Shown piece by piece: positions 1 through 7,000 of a DNA stretch of 64,000 nucleotides. Origin of the DNA: Anaerolineae bacterium. GTDB lineage: Bacteria; Chloroflexota; Anaerolineae; Caldilineales; Caldilineaceae. The notes below the pieces were generated by a model. That model saw nothing but the letters and a program-made list of their open reading frames with translations, searched no databases and had not been told where the DNA came from. How positions within the stretch are numbered: position 1 is the stretch's first letter; each line of letters begins with the position of its first letter. Made by a program: the position numbers and the translations under genes. The stretch lies in the NCBI GenBank assembly GCA_030432295.1, contig JAUIHI010000014.1, positions 62,001-126,000 of the forward strand, read 5' to 3'.

Positions 1-2
1 GG

Positions 3-209
3 CCGGTGTCAGGCAGTCTACCCGGTGCGGGCAGTGGAGTGGACGAGAATCACTCGCTCTTCCTGCCGATGGTGGGGCAGGGGCAGGCGACTGAACTGAC
101 AGCACCGACGGAGCCTCCCCCCACGGAAACAGAACCGCCGGCAGAGGCAGACCCACCGGCAGACGCAGAGGGCAGTGAGAAGATTCTGCTGCCGCTGGTC
201 AATCGGTAA
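3..209 (+). CDS. C-terminal end of a secreted/surface protein (5' truncated)
   Basis: The frame is open to the left edge of the window, so only the last ~69 codons are present and any start codon inside is incidental. The visible part is a low-complexity, Pro/Thr/Glu/Ala-rich tail of the kind that links extracellular domains. It ends in ILLPLVNR and carries a related LFLPMV motif about 35 residues earlier. The same terminal motif closes the two giant secreted proteins at 28317 and 32487, so this is probably also the tail of an exported protein. Its main domain lies outside the window and the function is unknown. A hairpin terminator follows directly. Confidence 0.6.
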   Translation, partial: PVSGSLPGAGSGVDENHSLFLPMVGQGQATELTAPTEPPPTETEPPAEADPPADAEGSEKILLPLVNR

Positions 210-216
210 TCGAAGC

Positions 217-258
217 AAAAAAATAGGGCCGACCCAAATGGGTCGGCCCTATTTTTTT
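217..258. terminator. Intrinsic terminator, A/T-flanked on both sides
   Basis: A perfect 19-bp inverted repeat (217-235 with 240-258) with a GC core (GGGCCGACCC), a 4-nt loop, an A-run before it and a T-run after it. It lies 8 bp past the stop of the truncated gene and could work in either direction. Confidence 0.85.
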
Positions 259-373
259 GCACAATCTGTCGGTGCAGCCTGGAATGGGAGGAGATTTTTG
301 GCGTTCGCATCTCTTTTTTTCTACTGGTATACTGTCATTGTCGTTTCCCACCCCTAACCCCAGGAGAACCCCA

Positions 374-1540
374 ATGGCAGATCCAATCATCACAAAATTT
401 GAAGTACACCAGTGGAAGTCCAGCCTGAAAGATATGGGCTACGACTACAACGGCTTCAATCTGGTCTATGAGCCGGGCGGCAGCGCGCCCACGGGCGGCT
501 ACATTCTGAAGGTCTTCACAGACCAGGGCATTGTGGGCGAATATGCCGGGGGCAGCGCGCTCGACTACGCGTCCCTGGCCCGCTTCGCCCCCTATCTGAT
601 CGGCAAGAGCGCGCTGGAACGGGAACGCATCTATACGGATGTGAACCGCGCCCTGCGTCAGGTGGCCCGCATCGGTCTGGCCCCGGTGGACATCGCGCTG
701 TGGGACATCGCTGGCAAGCTCTACAACACGCCCATCTACAAACTGCTCGGCGGCTACAAAGAGAGTGTGCCCTGCTACGCCAGTACCTACCACGGCGATC
801 ACCAGCCCGGCGGCCTCTCCACACCCGAAGCCTTTGCCGACTTTGCCGAGCAGTGCCTGGAACTGGGCTATCCCGCCTTCAAAATCCACGGCTGGGGCCG
901 TGCGCCCATCCCCCAGGAGATCGCCAATGTCCACGCGGTGGGCCAGCGGGTTGGCGGCAAGATGGACCTGATGCTGGACCCGGCCTGCGAGTATCACACC
1001 TTTGGCGATGCCCTGAAAGTGGGCTGGGCCTGCGATGAAGAGCGCTTCTTCTGGTACGAGGACTCCTTCCGGGACGGGGGCACTTCCCAGTTTGCCCACC
1101 GCAAGCTGAAAGAACTGATCCGAACACCCCTGCTCCAGACCGAGCACATCCGATCCTTGGAACCCCACATCGATTTTGTGGTCAACGGCGCGACAGACTT
1201 TGTGCGGGGGGATGTGGGCTACGACGGCATCACCGGTGTGATGAAGATTGCCCACGCCTGCGAAGGGTTGGGTGTGGACATCGAATTCCACGGCCCCGGC
1301 CCGGCCCAGCGCCAGTGTATGGCAGCCATCCGCAACACCAACTACTACGAGATGGGCCTGCTCCATCCCAAAGCCCCGGCCAGCCACGAGCCGGAGCTTT
1401 TCCTGGATTATGCGGACGATCTGACCGCCATCGACAGCAAAGGCCACGTGCCGATTCCCCAGGGGCCGGGGCTGGGTGTGCAGATCAACTGGGAGTGGGT
1501 CGAGAAAAACCGGGTGGGCGTGGTAGAATATGGGGGCTAA
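374..1540 (+). CDS. Enolase-superfamily (mandelate racemase/muconate lactonizing) enzyme, probable sugar-acid dehydratase
   Basis: A 388-residue protein, the usual length for the mandelate racemase group. The start at 374 is chosen because AGGAG lies 8 bases upstream and the protein then begins with the normal capping-domain strand. The barrel carries a K170-x-H172 acid/base motif (FKIHGWG), carboxylate metal ligands in the right order (D202 in LMLDPACEY, E229 in WYEDSF, E257 in LQTEHI), then a catalytic Asp region (RGDVGYD, 279-284) and H306 in EFHGPG. Such enzymes abstract the alpha proton of a sugar acid and lose water to give a 2-keto-3-deoxy acid, using Mg2+ in the cytosol. The next gene is a DapA-family lyase, the typical partner that cleaves such products. 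The exact substrate cannot be read from the sequence. Confidence 0.85.
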   Translation: MADPIITKFEVHQWKSSLKDMGYDYNGFNLVYEPGGSAPTGGYILKVFTDQGIVGEYAGGSALDYASLARFAPYLIGKSALERERIYTDVNRALRQVARIGLAPVDIALWDIAGKLYNTPIYKLLGGYKESVPCYASTYHGDHQPGGLSTPEAFADFAEQCLELGYPAFKIHGWGRAPIPQEIANVHAVGQRVGGKMDLMLDPACEYHTFGDALKVGWACDEERFFWYEDSFRDGGTSQFAHRKLKELIRTPLLQTEHIRSLEPHIDFVVNGATDFVRGDVGYDGITGVMKIAHACEGLGVDIEFHGPGPAQRQCMAAIRNTNYYEMGLLHPKAPASHEPELFLDYADDLTAIDSKGHVPIPQGPGLGVQINWEWVEKNRVGVVEYGG

Positions 1541-1648
1541 TGCGTGAAAAGTGATGCGTGAAACGTGAAAAGCGATTGCGTACTTGCGCGTGTATTGGCT
1601 GACCCCTATTGTTGAAAGCAAAATCTGACACCAGTGAAGGAGAACCCA

Positions 1649-2605
1649 ATGACCCTTGCCATCCGCCCCCAACTGAGCACCGAAGCCGTGCTGGCCGCGC
1701 TGGAAGGTGTGACCGCCATCCCGGTGGTCCCCTATCGCAACGGGGAGATCGACTACGCCGGCCACGCCAAGAATGTGCGATATCTGATGGCCTCCAATAG
1801 CCAGGACGACAACCGGCCCCGCGTCATCTCCATCGCCGGGACCAGTCCGGTGCATCACATGGGCATCGCCGAGCAGGTGAAGCTCGTGGATGCGACGACC
1901 CGGGCAATGGGCAACGAAGGCGTCTATATGGCCGGGATCGTGCCCAATCCCCTGGCCGACGCCAAGAGCCTGATCGCTGAATTGGCGACGATTCAGCGCC
2001 CGCCCGACTGCTATCTGATTATGCCCCTGAGCGGCGTCTATGACCCCGCGGGCATCTACAACGAGTATATGGCCCTGGGCGAAGAGATGGGCGACCGCTT
2101 CGGTGCGCGCTTTATCTACTACTTCAAACAGGCCAAAGAGATGGATTCGGTGGTCAAGCTCTTCCGGGATTCCGAGGAGTGGATCGGCGTGAAGGTGGGG
2201 ACGGGGATTGAGGATGTGAATCCTCTGCTGAAGGGTGTGGGCGACAACGGGCTGATCATCTGGGGCATCGGCGACCGTAGCACCGAGGCAGCCAAGCTGG
2301 GCACAAAAGGCCACACCTCAGGCATCGCCGTTGCCTATGCGAAGGCATCCGACGCCATCAACAATGCGCAGCGGGCCGGTGACTTCGGCGAATCCTCCCG
2401 CGTCGAGAAGGCCATCAGCGGCCTGGAGGACATCCGCTTCCGCAACAACCGGGTCTACAACTACTCGGCGGTGGTGGAAGCCATGCACCTGAGCGGCTTC
2501 AGCGACATCGACGGCGGCGAGGGCGCGCCCTTCAACCCGCGGGTTCCGGCAGAAGTGGCCGCGGAAGTTGCACGGGCAATTGCAGGTCTGGCCGAGTGGC
2601 ACTAA
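1649..2605 (+). CDS. DapA/N-acetylneuraminate lyase-family aldolase or dehydratase
   Basis: A 318-residue TIM-barrel protein of the class I aldolase DHDPS/NAL family. The start at 1649 is preceded by AAGGAG at 1637-1642; an in-frame GTG just upstream would overlap that ribosome binding site. The Schiff-base lysine is K182 in WIGVKVGTG, and a Tyr pair in FIYYFKQ (157-158) fits the catalytic tyrosine. IAGTSPVHHMG replaces the usual GTTGE loop, so true dihydrodipicolinate synthase activity is unlikely. Following an enolase-superfamily dehydratase, it more likely acts on a 2-keto-3-deoxy sugar acid (aldol cleavage or dehydration). The ~108-bp gap to the upstream gene has only short direct repeats (GTGAAAAG, GCGTGAAA), and the two genes probably form one operon. 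Confidence 0.85.
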   Translation: MTLAIRPQLSTEAVLAALEGVTAIPVVPYRNGEIDYAGHAKNVRYLMASNSQDDNRPRVISIAGTSPVHHMGIAEQVKLVDATTRAMGNEGVYMAGIVPNPLADAKSLIAELATIQRPPDCYLIMPLSGVYDPAGIYNEYMALGEEMGDRFGARFIYYFKQAKEMDSVVKLFRDSEEWIGVKVGTGIEDVNPLLKGVGDNGLIIWGIGDRSTEAAKLGTKGHTSGIAVAYAKASDAINNAQRAGDFGESSRVEKAISGLEDIRFRNNRVYNYSAVVEAMHLSGFSDIDGGEGAPFNPRVPAEVAAEVARAIAGLAEWH

Positions 2606-2610
2606 AAAAG

Positions 2611-2670
2611 TGATGCTGGGGTGATGAGATGATGTGGGACGGTCCCCATCATCTCATCACCCCAGCATCA
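2611..2670. repeat. Near-perfect 60-bp palindrome between convergent genes
   Basis: The 24-base arms 2611-2634 and 2647-2670 are exact inverted copies; inside them GGGAC and GTCCC pair again, so nearly the whole element folds. The arms are built of GATGATG/GGTGATGAG-like short repeats. It lies between two genes whose 3' ends face each other and could terminate both, although no T-run follows. Confidence 0.85.
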
Positions 2671-2679
2671 ACCGCATCA

Positions 2680-3042
2680 TCAGCAAATCTCCGCATCGGA
2701 CGCCAAAGTGTCCGCCAGCAGTTGCTTCACCACCGCAAAGTCGATCCGCTTCGGGCTTGTATAGCGGATGCAGCCCTTGCCCAGATTGATCCCCGCCAGG
2801 CTAGGCCGGTGTTTGTCCAGCACTTCTTGCTTCAAAATATAAAGAGAAATGTAGCTCTTCTGGCTGGCAAAAGCCACCTCCACAGTGCCCCCTTTGCTGT
2901 AGCTGGGCATCCCGTATTCCATACTTTCCTCATAGCCATCCAGCGTCTCCACACACAACGCCCGCAGTTGGGTCAACGCTTCCAGCCGCTTGGCGGGAAC
3001 TTCCGTCAGGTAGTCGGATACTGTTTTTGCGTCACTTTGCAT
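2680..3042 (-). CDS. DUF1801/YdhG-like domain protein
   Basis: A small cytosolic protein of 120 residues. The start at 3042 is preferred over an upstream one because an AAAGGTGAAG ribosome binding site precedes it. It shows the pattern of the DUF1801 (YdhG/frataxin-like fold) family: a helical start (VSDYLTEVPAKRLEALTQLR), then the signature YGMPSYS, strands VEVAFASQKSYISLYIL, and a terminal GKGCIRYTSPKRID segment. Members have been linked to iron handling, but the biochemical role is uncertain. It runs convergent to the sugar-acid operon, separated by a 60-bp palindrome. Confidence 0.8.
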   Translation of the reverse strand: MQSDAKTVSDYLTEVPAKRLEALTQLRALCVETLDGYEESMEYGMPSYSKGGTVEVAFASQKSYISLYILKQEVLDKHRPSLAGINLGKGCIRYTSPKRIDFAVVKQLLADTLASDAEIC

Positions 3043-3065
3043 TTGCTTCACCTTTCGTAAATCTA

Positions 3066-3142
3066 AGCCACTGATAAACACTGATGAACGCTGATAACCG
3101 CATTTCCATCAGCGTTCATCAGTGGCTCTCCTTTAGGGCCAC
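3066..3142. repeat. Dispersed palindrome with ~10-bp-phased CACTGATRAA units
   Basis: The left side has units such as CACTGATAAA, CACTGATGAA and CGCTGATAAC; the right side has their inverted forms (CATCAGCG, TTCATCAGTGG). A terminal hairpin (GTGGC at 3122 with GGCCAC ending at 3142) reaches the last base of the stop codon of the lipocalin-like gene. Related elements occur at 13680, 41367 and 49291. Confidence 0.8.
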
Positions 3143-3543
3143 TACAGATCCTGGCCCACCCGCTCCCAGAACAGTTCCTGGCGCTGCATCACACCGGCGT
3201 AGAGTCGGCGGGGCGGTGCCAGCACCATTCCCCCATCCTCAAAACGGACCGCTCGCACCTGATCGCTGCCCACACGGCTGGGGTCCGACGAGGCATCGAC
3301 ACGGGTCGAGAGGGTGCTGACGTCGAAAATATAGTTGCCCGCATAGGACATAAACTGGCGCGGCTCGTCGGCTGGCAATTCGGCCCTGCCATCGCAAAGT
3401 ACGCAATACATCCGCCCATCGGCCTGAAAGCAGACGACGCCGTTGGGCTGGGGTCCAAAGGGGGGCGGCTGGCTGTTGCCGTCGTCGTCCACGCCCTTGC
3501 CCCATTTCAGCCGCCAGGTCCCGATGATGCGTTTATCGTTCAT
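3142..3543 (-). CDS. Lipocalin-like domain protein
   Basis: A 133-residue protein with no signal peptide. It opens with RIIGTWRLKWGKG, matching the G-x-W strand that starts the lipocalin-like (Lipocalin_5) barrel. The middle has MSYAGNYIFDVSTL and the end has LAPPRRLYAGVMQRQELFWERV, the usual final beta-strand and helix region of this family. GAGGTGAAAAGAAT precedes the ATG. Such small stand-alone proteins are thought to bind hydrophobic ligands, but none is characterised well enough to name a substrate. Its stop codon touches a dispersed palindromic repeat. Confidence 0.75.
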   Translation of the reverse strand: MNDKRIIGTWRLKWGKGVDDDGNSQPPPFGPQPNGVVCFQADGRMYCVLCDGRAELPADEPRQFMSYAGNYIFDVSTLSTRVDASSDPSRVGSDQVRAVRFEDGGMVLAPPRRLYAGVMQRQELFWERVGQDL

Positions 3544-3658
3544 ATTCTTTTCACCTCGCTATGCAGCCAATGCTTGGACGCCAAATCTTGCCAATCGTTG
3601 CTGGTGGATGCATTGGGGTCTGCGAGACGGTTCTGGTCATTGCCCCCCAATGTAAAAA

Positions 3659-3699
3659 CGATAGAATGACTGATGCCCATTGCGCCAGTCATTCTATCG
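3659..3699. repeat. 14-bp perfect inverted repeat (3659-3672 / 3686-3699)
   Basis: CGATAGAATGACTG pairs with its exact inverted copy across a 13-nt loop. It is in the 227-bp gap between the VWA gene end and the lipocalin start. It could be a weak terminator of the VWA gene; no T-run is attached. Confidence 0.6.
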
Positions 3700-3770
3700 C
3701 CTTCCTTCCACTTGGTCAATCGGATACTCAGCCTTCGCCCGGTGTCGCCGTCCGCCGTCCGCGGTCGCTT

Positions 3771-5102
3771 TTATTGCCGACTCCCCTGGGGCAGCTTCGC
3801 CAGCTCCTCCCGCACCAGCCGCACCACCAGCCGGTCCAGGGTGTCCACCGAATAGTTGTCCACGTCGTGGGTGGTCTCTGTGCCGGGACCGCTGGTGGAA
3901 TCGCTGCCGTCCTCGTAGGTGAGGAAGACGAACTTGCCGCCGGTGAACTGGGCCATCTGCCGGAAGATGTACTCGCCCTGCTCGTCCAGGCCACTGGCCC
4001 CCACCGGGAAGATTTTCACGCCCATCCCCACCGCATCGATCATATCCGTGTCGTAGGCAAAGCGCTCCTGATAGTCCAGGTGGGGCGGGGCGTCCGCCAC
4101 CAGAATCACCAGCCGCACTGCATCCTCGCCGGTCCAGTCGGAATTGTGCAGGGCCGTGTGCAGGGCTTCGCTGAGGGCTTCGGGATAGTCGCCGCCGCCG
4201 TCCGCCCGCAGCCGGGAAAGCTGCTTCTGGAAGAGGTTGAGATGGCTGGTGAACTCCTCGGCCTTGACCACATAGGCGTCGCCCCGGTCCCGGTAGGAGA
4301 CCAGACTGTAGCGCACGCTGGGCTGTTCGGGCAGGCCGTCGATCTGGCTGGCAATCTCGGCGATGGAATTAGTCAGCTTCTCAATTTCATCCGACATCGA
4401 ACCGGTGGCATCGACCAGAAAGAGTAGGTCCAGTTGGGTGCGGCCCGCGGCGGGCGGGTCGATAAGGGTAATCGTCCAGCGGCTCTCCTGGCGGGAGAAT
4501 TGCTGGCGTTGGGCCACATAGCCTTTACTGGCCGTAACAAAAAAGGTCTGGGTGCGTGGGCTGACATCCAGCGCACGGGGGTGGAAGAAGAGACGTCCGC
4601 CTGCATCCGTGCGGCCAGTGAAGATGACCTGCTGCTGGTCACCGTAGACTTCGACCGTAGCGTCGTGGACCGGCTCGTTGTTCTCATCCCACACCTGCAC
4701 AGCAATGCGCTCGCTGATATCCCGCTCATTCACCCACAGATAGTCGTGGCGCGCCCGGTAGTCGAGATAGTCGTTCCACTGCTCGTTGTCGTCCACCACA
4801 CCGGCTGTCACCGGCTGGACAGGGCGCTGATTATCGTAGGGCACAGGCGTCGGGCCGCGGTGGGAAGAGGGCGCAGATGATGCATCTGTTGCTGGTGCGG
4901 CAGAGGCCGGTCCACTGGATGGACGGACGCTTTCGGCCTCAGGAGCCGCGGCCGCGGGTGCTTCAACGGCTGCCGATTCACCGACGCCGGATGCAGCAGG
5001 TGCAGATGCAGGGGCAGCCATCGGGGCCGCGCATCCACTGAAAAGAATCGCAACAATCAAAAGTAGCACGTGCGCACGAAGGGATTTCGGCTGGCTCTGC
5101 AT
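3771..5102 (-). CDS. VWA-domain lipoprotein
   Basis: A 443-residue predicted lipoprotein. Residues 8-23 are a hydrophobic signal ending in the lipobox LFSGC, with Cys24 as the lipidated residue. Residues 25-90 are an Ala/Pro/Ser linker. About 130-215 looks like a carboxypeptidase-regulatory/Big-like beta domain (IAVQVWDENNEPVHDATVEV). From ~223 to 420 lies a von Willebrand A domain with an intact MIDAS start, D231-x-T-G-S-M. AAGGAG lies 7 bases before the ATG. It probably sits on the outer face of the membrane and binds a partner protein in a metal-dependent way. No operon partner is visible. Confidence 0.85.
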   Translation of the reverse strand: MQSQPKSLRAHVLLLIVAILFSGCAAPMAAPASAPAASGVGESAAVEAPAAAAPEAESVRPSSGPASAAPATDASSAPSSHRGPTPVPYDNQRPVQPVTAGVVDDNEQWNDYLDYRARHDYLWVNERDISERIAVQVWDENNEPVHDATVEVYGDQQQVIFTGRTDAGGRLFFHPRALDVSPRTQTFFVTASKGYVAQRQQFSRQESRWTITLIDPPAAGRTQLDLLFLVDATGSMSDEIEKLTNSIAEIASQIDGLPEQPSVRYSLVSYRDRGDAYVVKAEEFTSHLNLFQKQLSRLRADGGGDYPEALSEALHTALHNSDWTGEDAVRLVILVADAPPHLDYQERFAYDTDMIDAVGMGVKIFPVGASGLDEQGEYIFRQMAQFTGGKFVFLTYEDGSDSTSGPGTETTHDVDNYSVDTLDRLVVRLVREELAKLPQGSRQ

Positions 5103-5193
5103 GGGAACTCTCCTTGTGAATGGTGGCCGGTTGGCCGCTGTGAAACGATGTCCACAGCATCCCAGATTTCCCGTGCATTGCCAGGGCCAGATG

Positions 5194-5223
5194 TGTTACA
5201 CAAGTGTTGCATTGCGTGTAACA
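5194..5223. promoter_or_regulatory. Possible operator: TGTTACAC-N14-GTGTAACA
   Basis: A perfect 8-bp inverted repeat about 90 bp upstream of the VWA lipoprotein start, in the short gap shared with the MFS gene's 3' end. The symmetry and position suit a repressor or activator site; no regulator can be assigned. Confidence 0.35.
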
Positions 5224-5310
5224 GGGGTACGTTAGGGCAAAATTCGGTTAGATGGGTCGATTTTTCAACTGGTTGCGTGCTTCGTGCTGCGTAAGAAAGG
5301 CCGGGCGATC

Positions 5311-6561
5311 TCAGGTTTCACGTTTCGACTTTCCTTTCCAAAGTATGGGCCATACTGCCGCCACCACCAGCGTCAATAATGCCGACAGGCCGGCCTGCAT
5401 CCCAACCGTCCACGGCGCGCCGATGCGCTCGGCCAGCAGACCCGTCTGCAATTCACCGGGCAGCCCCGCGCCTTGGGTCAGGACGACCGTACTCAGCGCC
5501 CGGCCCCGCATCTCGTCGCTGGCCGTTGTGAGAAGAATTGTGGCGCGCAGGGTGTGGAAGCCCGCCTGTCCCAGCCCAGCCACAAAGAGCATTGCCCAGG
5601 AGAGGGCAAAAGAGGGCGAGGCGGCAAAGACGACCAGCGCCACACACTCCACCAGCGCGCCGACGGTAAAGAGCAGGCCGATGCTGGCGAAGGGGCGCAG
5701 GCGCAGGACGACGTATAGCCCCACAAATGTGCCCAGGCTGTAGCCGCTGGTGAGCAATCCCAGCCCCACCGGTCCCCAGCCCAGCACATCCCTGGCAAAG
5801 ACGGGCAGCAGGCTCATTGACGGGAAAATCAACACATTGAGGGTGATAGAAATAAGGGTCACGGCCAGGAGGGTCGGGTTGTCCGTCACATAGCGTACCC
5901 CTTCGCCCAGGCTGGCCCACAGGGATTGGCCACCGACAGCGACTGTACGGGCCACCTCCTGGCGGGAGAAGAGCCAGAGGATCGCCAGATTCACGCCAGT
6001 CAGCGCCAGCATCACGCCGATGCTCAGCCCCGGCCCGTAACGCTCCAGCAGCCAGCCCGCGGCGTAGGCGCCGATGCTGCCCACCAGCCCCTGGGTGAAG
6101 CTCTCGACCAGCATCGCATCCGCGGTCTGTTCCCGCCCCACCAAATCCGGGGTCAGGGCTGTACGCGCGGGCATATCCACTGTCCAGGCCGCGCCGATGG
6201 CAAAGGCGGCCACCGTCACCTGCCAGGCAGCCAGCTGATCCCCGGCCAGGAGGATCAGCACCCCAGCGCAGGAGAGGAAGATACAGCCTTGGGTCACCAG
6301 CAGGGTCGTGCGCCGTCCCAGCCTATCGCCGATGGGACCGGCAAAGCTGCCCAGAATCAGTTGCGCGGCCCGTCGCCAGAAGGTGAGCATCGCCACGGCC
6401 AGGGCCGAGTCGGTCATATCCAGCACCAGCACCCCAGCCACGACTGTCCACATAGAGAGTGTCTGCCACCAGAGCGCGCTGCTCCACAGCAGGCGGCGGT
6501 AGGCGGGGAAGGTGAGGGGTACGAGGACGGCGGGGAGGCGGGGGGAAGGGGATTGGGTCAT
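5311..6561 (-). CDS. MFS transporter (EntS/MFS_3-like)
   Basis: A 416-residue integral membrane protein with about 12 hydrophobic segments. The loop GPIGDRLGRRTTLL matches the conserved MFS motif between helices 2 and 3, and the start LTFPAYRRLLWSSALWWQ resembles the enterobactin-exporter/tetronasin subgroup. It probably exports a small molecule across the cytoplasmic membrane; the substrate is unknown. No clear Shine-Dalgarno precedes the ATG, so the start is the least certain part. Two other MFS proteins in the window (15658, 39872) are from different subgroups. Confidence 0.85.
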   Translation of the reverse strand: MTQSPSPRLPAVLVPLTFPAYRRLLWSSALWWQTLSMWTVVAGVLVLDMTDSALAVAMLTFWRRAAQLILGSFAGPIGDRLGRRTTLLVTQGCIFLSCAGVLILLAGDQLAAWQVTVAAFAIGAAWTVDMPARTALTPDLVGREQTADAMLVESFTQGLVGSIGAYAAGWLLERYGPGLSIGVMLALTGVNLAILWLFSRQEVARTVAVGGQSLWASLGEGVRYVTDNPTLLAVTLISITLNVLIFPSMSLLPVFARDVLGWGPVGLGLLTSGYSLGTFVGLYVVLRLRPFASIGLLFTVGALVECVALVVFAASPSFALSWAMLFVAGLGQAGFHTLRATILLTTASDEMRGRALSTVVLTQGAGLPGELQTGLLAERIGAPWTVGMQAGLSALLTLVVAAVWPILWKGKSKRET

Positions 6562-7000
6562 TGGGTGATTTCGATAGTGGAGGATTGGAGTTCAGCAGAG
6601 ACCAGCGCCGGTTGTCGTTGCCCCTCACCACCCCCTAGCCAATGGGTGGAAGGTCGGTTGTTGGCGGGACGCCCCCTCCCCTCCCAGAGATGGCGATAGT
6701 TCGTCAGTGGCGTTGGCTGCGCTGGGAGAGGAGGGGGTTGGGCACGATTAGTGCATTTCGTCATCGACGCCTGCGCACCCACCGACGCCCGGTTCGTTAT
6801 CGACAGACACCCCTCCCCCAGCCCGACCAACACCCCCCACCCGCCAACGCCCTGACAGGGAGAGTGGCCGGGAGTAAGCGCAACAACCCTCACTCCCCAA
6901 TCCCCATAGCGCACCTTCTCCTCCGGCGTCAACTCCAGTGGGTTGAGCTACCCTGATCGAACTCATATTCCAGAAGCAGTACACGCACGTAGTTCACTAT
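6562..7000. other. 439-bp gap with C/A-rich low complexity; possible gene remnant
   Basis: No convincing gene. On the minus strand near 6945-6880 there is coding-like sequence (LLEYEFDQG in one frame, ELTPEEKVRYGDWG in the next) separated by a stop/frameshift, which could be the relic of a short gene. The rest is rich in CCCCTCC/GGGAGGGG tracts, with the ends of the flanking minus-strand genes on either side. Confidence 0.35.

Noticed and set aside
335-2314. Long open frame (659 codons) on the minus strand opposite the sugar-acid genes
   Set aside because: It is antisense to two clearly conserved enzymes, is His/Ala/Val-rich without any domain pattern, and arises from GC-rich codon bias.
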